Shown here: positions 9,471-18,435 of the stretch, one piece after another | Numbering within the stretch: the first letter of the stretch is position 1 | Layout: every line of letters begins with the position of its first letter | NCBI GenBank assembly: GCA_024516155.1 | Contig: JAJJXM010000141.1 | Span: forward strand, 1-38,039 | From: Pyronema omphalodes | Taxonomy: Eukaryota > Ascomycota > Pezizomycetes > Pezizales > Pyronemataceae | Direction: 5' to 3' | Length of the DNA stretch: 38,039 bases | Translations under genes and position numbers: made by a program | Notes under the pieces: model-generated | Databases searched by the model: none | Seen by the model: only the letters and a program-made list of their open reading frames with translations | What the model was told of the DNA's origin: nothing

Positions 9471-10810
9471 ACTTATCGACGAAGGACACTGGCAGCAAAT
9501 CGTGAACGCTGCCTCCATGACCCAGTTCCCTGACGGCCATGAACCGCTTACTTTCACCAAACAACTCGCGCAATCCATCCTAGAAGCCCAAGACCATCCC
9601 ACGGGCTACCTCTTAAACGACCTCGCGGAAACCCCCAGGTCCCGTAACAGCACTCGGGTCTCCAGCCCTGTCGCCTCCCGCGCTCCGGAAGCTCCCACCC
9701 CTGCCCCCATTCCCCCAGTCGTTATCCAGACTGGCTCCGTCCAGGTTTATCCAAATGGCCCAGAAACAGTGCCGCGAACCGCCGCACCACCTACCACAGC
9801 CGCAGCCGCAGCCCCCGCCCCCGCTATAATCGCACCAGTTCCAAGACATCCCCTCTGAGACCCCGAAATCCTCCTAACCCCGGAGGAACAAGCAGATACG
9901 AATGAAATTCACTACTGCGAGAAGGAGCTCACCCGCCAGCGTGAACTCATCAACGCGCTACTCGCCTCCCCTGGCATCCGCGTTACCGGACACAAAATCT
10001 CGGATCCGCAAACCTTCGATGGGTCCAACAGGGAGGACCTCCGCCGCTTTGTCTCCTTGCTTCGCATCAAGTTGGTGAGCGACGAACTACACTTCCCAAC
10101 CCCCACAAACGGATTTCTTATGCCATGGGCCGCCTCCGCGGACGCGCCTTGGATCAGATTCTTCCTTATATCAAGGAAAATGGCAACCGCTGGGCCCTCA
10201 ACGACGTCGAGGACGTCATTAAAATCTTACAGCGTACCTTTGGAGACCCGGACGAGCGCGCAACGGCTCGTTTCAAACTACACAATCTCCGACAAAACAA
10301 CCGCGAATTTTCGGACTATTATGCAGAGTTCTCCCGCCTGGTCGCAGAATTAGGCTGGGATGAAGCCGCCACCATGGATGCTCTGCGTAACGGCCTGTCC
10401 CTCGAGTTGCACGAAAAGTTGGTTGGCGCCCCTCCCACCGCTACGATGCACGAATTTGTTGACCAGTGCCAAAAATTGGACTCCCAATCGAGAGCACTTG
10501 AGAACCTCCGCAAGCTGCGTACCAACCGCGGCCATGTTAAACCCGATACCACCGCCACCCCCGCCCCGCCACCAGTCGCCCCACCCCCGCTACCCAAGCC
10601 ACCACCGCCTCCTCCAGCAAGCAAACCCCTGCCCAGGGACCCCGCCAGAAACTGTCGGCACAGGAGCGCGCGACCCGCCTGTCAGAAGGACGTTGCCTCT
10701 ACTGCGGTGGCCTCGGCCACATGGCTGCGTCGTGCCCCGCCAAGACGAATGTTAAAGTGGCGAGCGTGGAATTATTGGATAATGAAGAAGAGGTGTCGGG
10801 AAAAGAATAA
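9460..10810 (+). pseudogene. gypsy A2 gag, broken by a stop and frameshifts
   Basis: This is Gag of family A, read from ATG 9460 (MHVKLIDEGHWQQ). The parts are a N-terminal domain, a Pro/Ala-rich linker (9680-9855), a central retrotransposon Gag domain (RLRGRALDQI ... RFKLHNLRQ ... FSDYYAEFSRLVAELGW, about 10125-10500), a poly-Pro segment and a CCHC zinc knuckle CLYCGGLGHMAASC (about 10696-10737). There are three lesions: an in-frame TGA at 9856-9858; a frame change near the C-run at about 10101-10106; and another within the Pro-rich tract at about 10520-10620. The final frame ends SGKE then TAA at 10808-10810, overlapping the pol frame. Because gag is broken, A2 could move only with Gag supplied from another copy. 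Confidence 0.82.
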
Positions 10811-10842
10811 ACCAGCTGCAAGAAGATGGCTCTGCCGCTGGT
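10798..10842 (+). promoter_or_regulatory. A2 gag-pol -1 frameshift signal
   Basis: In the gag frame the sequence is TCG GGA AAA GAA TAA, so G GGA AAA (10798-10804) fits the X XXY YYZ slippery rule. Six bases later ACCAGC (10811-10816) can pair with GCTGGT (10837-10842). The -1 frame is pol, open from 10786. The same heptamer occurs at the same place in family C. Confidence 0.72.
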
Positions 10843-13800
10843 GGGAAAATTATTGCTGATAAATTGCTATTATCGGGCGCAAGTTTTACTGGAAAGTTAG
10901 AATGCAAACACCTTGTTCTCTCTTGCTCCTTGTTTTCCAATAACCGCTCCGTGAAAACAGTAGCGCTCGTTGACTGCGGCGCCACTGGTATCGCCTTTGT
11001 TGACCGCAATTTCGCCCGCCATCACAAACTCCCCCTAACCCCCCTATCCACCGCCCGAACGGTCGAAGTTATCGACGGCCGCCCCATATCCTCAGGAAAA
11101 ATCACACACCTCGCCCAAGTAGAGTGTACCATCAATGGTCACTCGGAAACCCTTCCCATGTTCGTCACCAAGTTGGGTCACTACCCGGTGGTGTTGGGCA
11201 TCCCCTGGTTGAAGAAACACGACGTAACAATAAGCTTCAGTTCCAACACTGTAAGCTTCGACTCCCAATACTGCCTAAGGAACTGCACCCCGTTGCCTGT
11301 AAGCACAACCGGTGTCGAGGTCCTGGACTCGAGGCCCCCTCCCGCTGTCCACGAGCCCGACACAAACCCCATGCCGGAGTTAGAAGACTCGGTCCCCGAC
11401 CCCCCGGACGAACCCCCAATAGCGATCTCAAGTCTAACCATCTCCGACTTCAAAGAAATGGTAGAAGACGAAAGCCTGACAGTGTTCTCGCTATCGTTGG
11501 ACGAGATCACCGTCGCCCTACAAGACAAGCCCCCCCTCACGGATGAGGAACTGAAAGACATGATCCCCGAAGAGTACCATGACTACCTCGATTTATTCAA
11601 GGAGGTCAACGCGAAGGAACTCCCCCCACACCGACCCTACGACCACAAGATCCCACTGAAAGAGGGATTCGTCCCCCCCTTTGGTCCGTTATACTCGCTG
11701 TCACGCAACGAGTTGCAGACGCTGAAAACGTGGCTCGATGAGAATTTGGAGAAAGGATTTATACAACGCTCCCAATCATCAGCCGCCTCGCCGATATTAT
11801 TCGTGAAAAAATCAGACGGATCCCTACGCCTATGCGTCGATTACCGAAGACTGAATGAAGGTACCGAGAAGAACCGGTACCCGCTGCCATTGATACAGGA
11901 AACGATGATGAATCTTTCCAAAGCTCAATACTTTACGACCCTAGATGTCCGCAGCGCTTATAACCTTATCAGAATGGCAGAGGGCGAAGAATGGAAGACG
12001 GCCTTCCGCACAAGGTACGGCCTATTCGAGTCGAAAGTGATGCCCTTTGGGCTCACCAACGCGCCTGCCGATTTCCAGGCATTTATAAATGATGTCCTGA
12101 GACCATACCTGGACCAGTTTTGTACGGCATACTTGGACGATATTCTCGTATTCTCTGAAACAAGGCCCGATCACACCGCACACGTCAGAAAGATCTTGGA
12201 ACGACTCAAACAAGAAAAACTGCACTTGAAGCCAGAGAAGTGTAAGTTTGCTAAGGCAGAAGTACAGTACCTGGGCTACAACATTGGCCGCGACGGCGCT
12301 CGCATGATGGATTCCAAAGTAGCCACAGTCAGAGATTGGAAGGAACCAACCAATTTGAAACAGGTCCAAGAGTTCCTGGGTTTCGTGAATTTCTACCGAC
12401 GATTTATCAAGGACTACTCAAAAGTGGTCTCCCCTCTAACGGCTCTGACCAAAAAGAAAGATGGTAAAGCAATCCCCTTTACCTGGGGTAAAGATCAGCA
12501 AAGCGCCTTCGACCGACTGAAGGACGCATTTACATCAGCACCGATTCTCAAGCACTTCGACTACGAGAAACCGATTGTAGTAGAAACAGACGCATCTGAC
12601 TATGTGTCTGCTGGAGTTTTATCACAATACGACGACGATAACGTGTTACACCCCGTCGCGTTTTATTCCAAAAAGCATTCCCCGGCAGAATGCAACTATG
12701 AGATCTATGACAAAGAACTACTGGCAATAGTTCGTTGTTTCGAGAAATGGCGTCCCCACTTGGAGGGCTCCGCCTTCCCTATAAAAGTATTGACAGACCA
12801 CAAGAATCTCGAATACTTTATGACGACAAAGCTACTAAACAGACGACAAGCACGCTGGTCCGAATTCCTGTCTCGGTTCAACTTTGTAATCACCTATCGA
12901 CCGGGAACGTTGGGAGGAAAACCGGACGCCCTGACAAGACGAGCCGCCGACCTCCCGGGAGAGGGAGACGAACGCATACTAGCGAATCAGCAAGCTGTTC
13001 TAAAGCCACAAAACTTCCAGTTGTGCATGACCCTGCCCATGAAACTTGCACCCTCCGAAGTGGACCTCCTGTTTAAAGAGGGCTACAAGACAGATTCATT
13101 CCCCAACCGAGTGTTGGGAATGCTGGAAGACGGTACACAAATCTGTAAGGACATATCACTCGCCGATTGTTCCGTGTTGGAAAACAGATTGTACTACCGA
13201 GACTGCCTCTATGTCCCCGCGCTGGACAAACTACGGTTGAAACTACTACAAGATCACCACGACCCCCCCACCATGGGACACCCGGGCCGTGCAAAGACTT
13301 TCGAACTCCTCGCCAGAAATTATTACTGGCCCTCGATGAAAAAAGATGTGGACCAATTCGTCCGAAATTGCCACACTTGTAAAAGAACAAAAGCTACCCG
13401 CCACGCACCCTATGGAACCTTGAAACCCCTACCCGTCCCGCACCACCCGTGGCAGAATATATCTGTGGACTTTGTTACTGGACTACCGACATCAGAAGGC
13501 TTCGACGCAATATGTGCGATCGTTTGCCGACTCACGAAACAGCGGCACTTAGTGCCCTGTCACTCCACGATAGACGCAGAAGGCTTCGCGCAACTCTTCC
13601 TGGAAAACGTATTCAAACTACACGGCATGCCAGACACAGTAGTGTCCGACCGCGGCCCGCAATTTGTGGCCCACTTCTGGAAACACCTGGCAAAATGCAT
13701 GGGTATCGAGATTGCCACGAGCACGGCCTTCCACCCCCAGACCGATGGCCAAACAGAAAGAATCAATGCGGTTACGGAGCAATATCTCCGCGCGTACGTC

Positions 13801-14532
13801 TGTTATTTACAAGACGACTGGAAGACATTTTTACCACTGCCAGAATTTGCTGCAAATAACCAAGTATCGGATACAACGTCGCTGTCTCCGTTCTACGCTA
13901 TATACGGCCGACACCCCAAATGCTCCTTCGAATTGGAAATCAGGACAGACAATCCTGAAGAAGTGAAAGCGAACGAGGTAGCGGAAAGGATGTCACACAT
14001 CCATGATGTCTTACATTCGGAAATGAAATACGCCCAAGCCCGCCACATAGAAGCCGCCGACAATTCCCGACTCCCCGCGCCGGTCTTCAAACCAGGAGAC
14101 CTGGTATGGCTGGACGCCCGCAACCTCAGAACCCGCCGCCCCTCAAAGAAACTAGAAAACAAACACCTAGGCCCCTTCACCGTGGTACGGCCCATTGGAT
14201 CCCACGCCTATGAGTTGGATATACCGGAGACAATGAAACATCACAGGACCTTCCCCGTGTCCCTACTCAACCCAGCCCCTTTGGACCCCCTCCCTGGCCA
14301 GATTATCCCACCGCCCCTACCGGTAGTAGTAGACGGCGAAGAAGAATGGTTCGTGGATGAAATTCTGGATAGCCGTTGGTCAAGAGGAAACCTGCAGTAC
14401 CTTGTCAAGTGGACCGGCCATGACTCTCCAACCTGGGAACCGGAAACGAACCTATCCAAAACTGAGGCCGCTGAGAAATTCCATCAGTTATACCCAGACA
14501 AACCTTCTCCTCTCGTAAGAACTCGCGCCTAA
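10804..14532 (+). CDS. gypsy A2 pol (protease, RT, RNase H, integrase, chromodomain)
   Basis: This is an uninterrupted chromovirus Pol of about 1,240 residues, entered by -1 frameshift. There is no convincing ATG at its start. Protease ALVDCGATG (near 10975) has Cys in the second active-site position. An acidic linker (11380-11600) precedes RT with LCVDYRRLN, MPFGLTNAPADF and YLDDILVFS (near 12130). RNase H has VETDASDYVS (near 12590). Integrase has a HHCC module (GHPGRAKTFE ... CHTCKRTK), then the DDE core SVDFVTGLP, VSDRGPQFV and HPQTDGQTER. The chromodomain is near 14340-14500 (EEEWFVDEILD, YLVKWTGHDS, TWEPETNL). All catalytic residues are present. The stop TAA at 14530-14532 is followed at once by the polypurine tract. 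Confidence 0.95.
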   Translation, partial: RINQLQEDGSAAGGKIIADKLLLSGASFTGKLECKHLVLSCSLFSNNRSVKTVALVDCGATGIAFVDRNFARHHKLPLTPLSTARTVEVIDGRPISSGKITHLAQVECTINGHSETLPMFVTKLGHYPVVLGIPWLKKHDVTISFSSNTVSFDSQYCLRNCTPLPVSTTGVEVLDSRPPPAVHEPDTNPMPELEDSVPDPPDEPPIAISSLTISDFKEMVEDESLTVFSLSLDEITVALQDKPPLTDEELKDMIPEEYHDYLDLFKEVNAKELPPHRPYDHKIPLKEGFVPPFGPLYSLSRNELQTLKTWLDENLEKGFIQRSQSSAASPILFVKKSDGSLRLCVDYRRLNEGTEKNRYPLPLIQETMMNLSKAQYFTTLDVRSAYNLIRMAEGEEWKTAFRTRYGLFESKVMPFGLTNAPADFQAFINDVLRPYLDQFCTAYLDDILVFSETRPDHTAHVRKILERLKQEKLHLKPEKCKFAKAEVQYLGYNIGRDGARMMDSKVATVRDWKEPTNLKQVQEFLGFVNFYRRFIKDYSKVVSPLTALTKKKDGKAIPFTWGKDQQSAFDRLKDAFTSAPILKHFDYEKPIVVETDASDYVSAGVLSQYDDDNVLHPVAFYSKKHSPAECNYEIYDKELLAIVRCFEKWRPHLEGSAFPIKVLTDHKNLEYFMTTKLLNRRQARWSEFLSRFNFVITYRPGTLGGKPDALTRRAADLPGEGDERILANQQAVLKPQNFQLCMTLPMKLAPSEVDLLFKEGYKTDSFPNRVLGMLEDGTQICKDISLADCSVLENRLYYRDCLYVPALDKLRLKLLQDHHDPPTMGHPGRAKTFELLARNYYWPSMKKDVDQFVRNCHTCKRTKATRHAPYGTLKPLPVPHHPWQNISVDFVTGLPTSEGFDAICAIVCRLTKQRHLVPCHSTIDAEGFAQLFLENVFKLHGMPDTVVSDRGPQFVAHFWKHLAKCMGIEIATSTAFHPQTDGQTERINAVTEQYLRAYVCYLQDDWKTFLPLPEFAANNQVSDTTSLSPFYAIYGRHPKCSFELEIRTDNPEEVKANEVAERMSHIHDVLHSEMKYAQARHIEAADNSRLPAPVFKPGDLVWLDARNLRTRRPSKKLENKHLGPFTVVRPIGSHAYELDIPETMKHHRTFPVSLLNPAPLDPLPGQIIPPPLPVVVDGEEEWFVDEILDSRWSRGNLQYLVKWTGHDSPTWEPETNLSKTEAAEKFHQLYPDKPSPLVRTRA

Positions 14533-14533
14533 C

Positions 14534-14543
14534 GGGGGGGTAC
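14534..14543 (+). promoter_or_regulatory. A2 polypurine tract
   Basis: GGGGGGGTAC directly precedes the 3' LTR, the expected plus-strand primer position. Confidence 0.75.
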
Positions 14544-15072
14544 TGTCACGGCACACGGCTGACAAGCCGTTGTGTTGTTGCGTCATCATTGTGTTGTCGT
14601 TGTTGTTGTTGACATCGTGCCGTTGTCTTGGCGTGTTGTGTTGTGTTGCTGTTGTCTTGTTGTGTGTGCCGTGCCGTTGTGATTGATAGACTGATTGATG
14701 ATGCATGGCGTACCATGAGCTGGAGAGCTGTGGCGTCGCAGGTGAATTGATGGAGGACGGAAGCTTTCATGTAGCGATGTTGGATGACGGCCCAGCAAGA
14801 GTGCTGGCCGCCCCTTTGTACATAAGGAGGCTTGCCTCCCCGTTGTCGAGTTCTCCATCGAACGTCTAGTGTCTTTCCCTTGTCCTTAATGAAGACTTCC
14901 CCTTCCAGTCCCACGTCATTCTTGTCCTTGTCCCTGTCCCTGTTTCGTGTGCCGTCCGTCTGCCGTGCACCTCGGTCCTTGTCTTTCCGTTCCCCGTCCT
15001 GGAACCCGCCTAGTCCCCCTTGCCGGTAGTGTTCAGTGTGTTCTTTGAACGTCCGTTCCTAGTTCCCTGACA
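14544..15072 (+). repeat. gypsy A2 3' LTR, 529 bp
   Basis: The same length and ends as the 5' LTR (TGTCACGG...CCCTGACA), with about 14 differences by eye, mixing transitions and transversions. The right flank is family C sequence starting TCTTT, an insertion point within a gag-pol junction; the left flank of the element is family A pol. The two ends therefore do not share a target duplication. Confidence 0.94.
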
Positions 15073-15988
15073 TCTTTCTTATTTCGTCCGATTAATTGTA
15101 CTCGCAGGATAATCTTTTCGTTTCTTCTGTATGGTCCTACACTCGATATTCTATCCGCCGGTCCTGCCGTGGTTGAACTGGTGGGCGACAGTTGCCCCAG
15201 GAATACACCTTTTCCTTTTATTCCTGGGGACTCTCTTTTCCCGACGTCTCACGGAGTCCCTCTTCTACCAATGTAGTTTCCGCCGCTCTGAATAATTTCT
15301 TACTTGGGCACTTCGCAGCATAGTGTCCCACCGTCCCACAGTTAGAACATTCGTTATTCCGCTTCCGCCTATCCTCCTCCATTCTATCCCTTGGTTTCGG
15401 TCGACGAGTGGAATCGAATTCCATTGGTTCGGGGTCGGAGAGTCGAAAGTCGTGTCCCTGCCCCTTAAGGTGGGGGTGGTGATAGAATTGAGGTTCATAT
15501 CGGGTCCTCAGGGTGCGGAAATTGAATAGCCGGTTGTCTAACGCTATGGCCTTGTTGGCGAATTCCGTGAGGTCCGTTGGTCGTTCGTCAAGGAGTGCTA
15601 ACTGTCGTTGGACGTCTGTGTTTAGTCCATCACTGAATTGATCGATGTAGGTTTCGTCATTATATCTTAAGTCGCATTTGATTCTTTGAAATTCGGCCCA
15701 GTATGCAGCGGCGGATCGCGCGCCCTGCCTGATCATCTTGAACTTTCTTCTTGCAACTTCTTACGCTTTTCCCCTCCTTGCTGGACGGCTCGATCCATGC
15801 CCAAGCGTTACCTCCACAGCGGGAGCTCGCATAAATGAACTTCAGTTCGCATTGCGTCAGGAATGCCCTCAGCTTGGTTCTTTCCCCGTAGTACAGCTCC
15901 GGGTCTTCCACCTTGGGGTTACTGTTTGTTGTGGGGCGATGGAGTTGGATGAGGATCTGGTTCAACTGCTCCTGGGTCATCATGACCC
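15073..15988 (-). pseudogene. family C gag and protease-start fragment (C2)
   Basis: This is a second copy of the family C gag, read leftwards. The N-terminal part (TQEQLNQILIQLHRP, YYGERTKLRAFLTQCEL) has two internal deletions relative to C1 (33148 leftwards). The part from 15736 is open for 172 residues and contains the Gag core (AYWAEFQRIKCDLRYND) and an intact CCHC knuckle CSNCGTVGHYAAKC, ending SGKESPQE. Just past the knuckle a -1 frameshift signal leads to the protease frame, which stays open to 15073. There the A2 LTR cuts it. At the right it is joined to an LTR fragment of family A. The missing rest of this element is not in the window. Confidence 0.85.
15195..15242 (-). promoter_or_regulatory. 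C2 gag-pol -1 frameshift signal with perfect 11-bp stem
   Basis: Minus strand: slippery heptamer G GGA AAA (15236-15242), six-base spacer GAGAGT, then CCCCAGGAATA (15219-15229) that pairs perfectly with TATTCCTGGGG (15195-15205) across a 13-base loop. In C1 the heptamer persists (32259-32265) but the stem has decayed. Confidence 0.82.
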
Positions 15989-16169
15989 GACTTCTCCTTT
16001 CAGTCCCACGTCATTCTTGTCCTTGTCCCTGTCCCTGTTTCGTGTGCCGTCCGTCTGCCGTGCACTTCGGTCCCTGTTCTTCCGTTCCCCTATCCCGGAA
16101 CCCGCCTAGTCTCCCCTTGCCGGTAGTGTTCAGTGTGTTCTTCGAACGTCCGTTCCTAGTTCCCTGACA
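15989..16169 (+). repeat. orphan 3' end of a family A LTR
   Basis: About 181 bp equal the last third of the family A LTR in plus orientation, ending TTCCCTGACA. It is inserted head-on into A3 gag (minus) at 16170 and abuts C2 on its left. It is a relic of a further family A element whose body has been lost. Confidence 0.9.
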
Positions 16170-16348
16170 CCGGGGGTCTCTGCGAGGTCGTTTAATATGT
16201 AGCCCGTGGGATGGTCTTGGGCGTCTAGGATCGATTGAACGAGCTGCTTGGTGAACGTGACCGGGTCGTGCCCGTCTGGAAACTGAGTCATGGAAGCAGC
16301 GTTGACGATTTGCTGCCAGTGCACTTCCTCGATGACTTCAACGTGCAT
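16170..16348 (-). pseudogene. A3 gag, N-terminal fragment
   Basis: Read leftwards from ATG 16346-16348 (MHVEVIEEVHWQQIVN), this matches the start of A2 gag up to DLAETPG, where the orphan family A LTR end interrupts it. Its start codon lies inside the last 11 bases of ORF0, as in A2. Confidence 0.85.
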
Positions 16349-16580
16349 GTTGGCGGGCTCGGATGATCGGCTTAAGTCGGATGGTGTGACGGATGTGCTC
16401 CTGGTAAGTATAATTCTGGAGTTCCCAGCGGACCACAAGGTAGCAGTCATCTTCTGCTCTTCGGATGGCTCGTCGTACTGCGCCAGCGAATCGGTCAGAT
16501 ATTCCGAAGGTCTCGGTTAGCGTATGAGTTTCTAGGGCTTGTTTCAAGGCGTGTGTCCAAGCAGAACCGGTGGGGTTCAT
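16338..16580 (-). CDS. family A ORF0, copy in A3, 80 residues
   Basis: This ORF starts MNPTGSAWTHALKQ, ends LKPIIRARQHAR and stops with TGA at 16338-16340, where A2 has TAA. Length, start context and the 11-base overlap with gag (16338-16348) are the same as in A2. Differences from A2 are few and mostly conservative (Glu/Asp, Val/Ile, Leu/Ile). Function unknown; see the A2 copy. Confidence 0.7.
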   Translation of the reverse strand: MNPTGSAWTHALKQALETHTLTETFGISDRFAGAVRRAIRRAEDDCYLVVRWELQNYTYQEHIRHTIRLKPIIRARQHAR

Positions 16581-16604
16581 GCGTGTTGGTCGAATAAATA
16601 TTTG

Positions 16605-16613
16605 ATCGAACGT
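16605..16613 (-). promoter_or_regulatory. A3 predicted self-primer binding site
   Basis: On the minus strand ACGTTCGAT follows the LTR after a two-base gap. It is complementary to ATCGAACGT within the A3 LTR, as in A2. The surrounding leader differs from A2 at several bases, but this nonamer is unchanged. Confidence 0.6.
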
Positions 16614-16615
16614 AA

Positions 16616-17145
16616 TGTCAGGGAACTAGGAACGGACGTTCGAAGAACACACTGAACACTACCGGCAGGGGGAAACTAGGCGGGTTCCGGGATGCGGGAA
16701 CGGAAGGACAAGGACCGAAGTGCACGGCAGACGGACGGCACACGAAACAGGGACAGGGACAAGGACAAGAATGACTTGAGACTGAAAAGAAAAGTCTTTA
16801 TCAAGGTCAAGGGAAAGACACAAGACGTTCGATGGAGAACTCAACAACGGGGAGGCAAGCCTCCTTATGTACAAAGGGCGGCCAGCACTCTTGCTGGGCC
16901 GTCATCCAACATCGCTACATGACAGCTTCCGTTCTCCATCATTTCACCTGCGACGCCACAGCTCTCCAGCTCATGGTACGTCATCCATCATCAGTCAGTC
17001 CATCAACAACAACGGCACGGCACACACAACAACACAACGACAACACAACACAACACGGCAAGACAACGGCACGATGTCGACAACAACAATGACAACACAA
17101 TGATGACGCAACAACTCAACGGCTCGTCAGCCGTGTGCCGTGACA
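16616..17145 (-). repeat. A3 5' LTR, 530 bp
   Basis: A complete family A LTR read leftwards from TGTCACGG at 17145 to CCCTGACA at 16616. It is inserted into the third ORF of C1 (right flank TCGAC). With A1 (same orientation, 3' LTR and pol) it could be the other end of one element whose middle was disrupted by A2, C2 and the LTR fragment. Confidence 0.93.
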
Positions 17146-17807
17146 TCGACGGTGGGGAGATGCTGCTCCGGATCCCCCGCTGTCTGATAGAAGGCAAGGT
17201 TGATTGCCACCTTCTCGTGTCCCGAGGGTCCGGTCATCATGATCACTGGGAGTTGGTGTTGGATCGTATGAATGGTGGGGTCCTCTGATTCCAGTTCACG
17301 GGGATGGGGTGGTTTGTTTTCCCGATTTTCCGTGGAGACGGGAGGTTCCTTTCATGTCTCGGGTTTGTCCTTGCAGGGTGGGATCGTTGTCTTGGTCTCC
17401 GTCGGGGGTTTCCATTCCCTAATGCCGCATCTCTGGTTGTGTCCGTCTTTGCTGACCAAGAACTCACATATGTTGCAGAGTCTCATTTCTTTTTGCCATG
17501 CTCGGCAGGCTTTTTCCGGGTCCATCCTTCGATGTCGGATCACCCATTCTAACTCGGGATCATGTAGCTGCTCGCAGCTACATTGTTTTTTCATGCGTGC
17601 CGCAATTGCTTGCGCCACAGCGGGGAAGTGATCGTTGTTTAGTTTCGATTGGAGGTGAATGGAGCAGGAATCGTTGTTACAGAACGACCAGTGTAGTTCT
17701 GCGTGCGGGATCGTCGGGTGAGGGGATTTTTTTTCTGACGGAGGAGTAGGGGTTCTGTACCAGCCTAAAGAGGACGGAGGGCCCTCAGAATTCGTCCTGT
17801 CGTCCAT
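17146..17807 (-). pseudogene. family C third ORF downstream of pol, Cys/His-rich (partial)
   Basis: This is a frame starting MDDRTNSEGPPSS at 17807, overlapping the last 23 bases of pol in another frame. It runs 151 codons to a TGA at 17352-17354 and then stays open in the same frame until the A3 LTR cuts it at 17146. The protein carries regularly spaced possible zinc ligands: CNNDSCSIH, CSCEQLH, then CNICEFL ... GHNQRC. Such a pattern suggests a small zinc-binding protein. I recall similar hypothetical proteins near fungal gypsy elements but cannot name a family. No such ORF follows pol in A2 or E. It is minus strand, in the same direction as the rest of C1. Confidence 0.6.
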
Positions 17808-18435
17808 TACAGCTGTGGGGCAGGTTTGCTAGAGTACCTGCGGTGGAATTGGGTGATTGCATCGGGGGAGTCTGAAAGTTGTCGGTGGGGTACCAGGTCG
17901 TATCAGGGTCGTGGAAACCGGTCCAATTGACTCGATATTGGATCTGTCCCTGATGGCGTCGAGAATCCACTATCTCTTCAACTTGCCACTCTTCCTCGTT
18001 GTCAAGGATAATCGGTAGCGGAGGGGGCTCAATATGGCCTGGTATGGTGGTCGAAGTGGGTTGTGAATGTTCTAGCAGGGAGATATGAAATACTGCGTGC
18101 AATTTTGCGTTTGGGGGAAGGTCCAGCTCATAAGCTTGCGACCCTACCCTAGAAAAGATGGTATAGGGGCCCAATAGCTTGTAGTCAAGCTTATGGGAAG
18201 GTCGGGTGGTCTTCACAATTTTCTGCTTCATCCAGACCCGATCTCCCACTCGAAGGACCGGATCCTGGTGTCGATGCCGGTTTGCCTGTTCTGCATGAGC
18301 AGTCTGGGCATAGTGGACCTCTGCTCTTAGATCCTCGTGTAGTCGGTTGAGGGCACCAACGTATTTGGAGACCTCGGGGTTACTGTAAACCGGGGGTCCT
18401 AGGGTAACGGACGGCCGGGTAACTCTCAAATTCCC
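17785..18435 (-). pseudogene. C1 pol, C-terminal part with chromodomain
   Basis: This is the end of the family C polyprotein, starting in the integrase C-terminus (NLRVTRPSVTLGPPV, then NRLHEDLRAEVHYAQ and GDRVWMKQKIV) and ending with a chromodomain (EEEWQVEEIVDSRRHQ, QYRVNWTGFHDPDTTW) and the stop at 17785. It is continuous with the integrase at 19989-20480 if the 18436-19988 insertion is removed. The codons across that junction read GEVTEGN then LRVTRP in one frame. The segment itself is undamaged. Confidence 0.88.

Noticed and set aside
14546..14914. ORF of 122 codons (minus) in the family A LTR, repeated in every LTR copy
   Set aside because: It repeats only because the LTR repeats. The protein is low-complexity (Thr/Gln/His runs from GTT units) and reads against the element direction.
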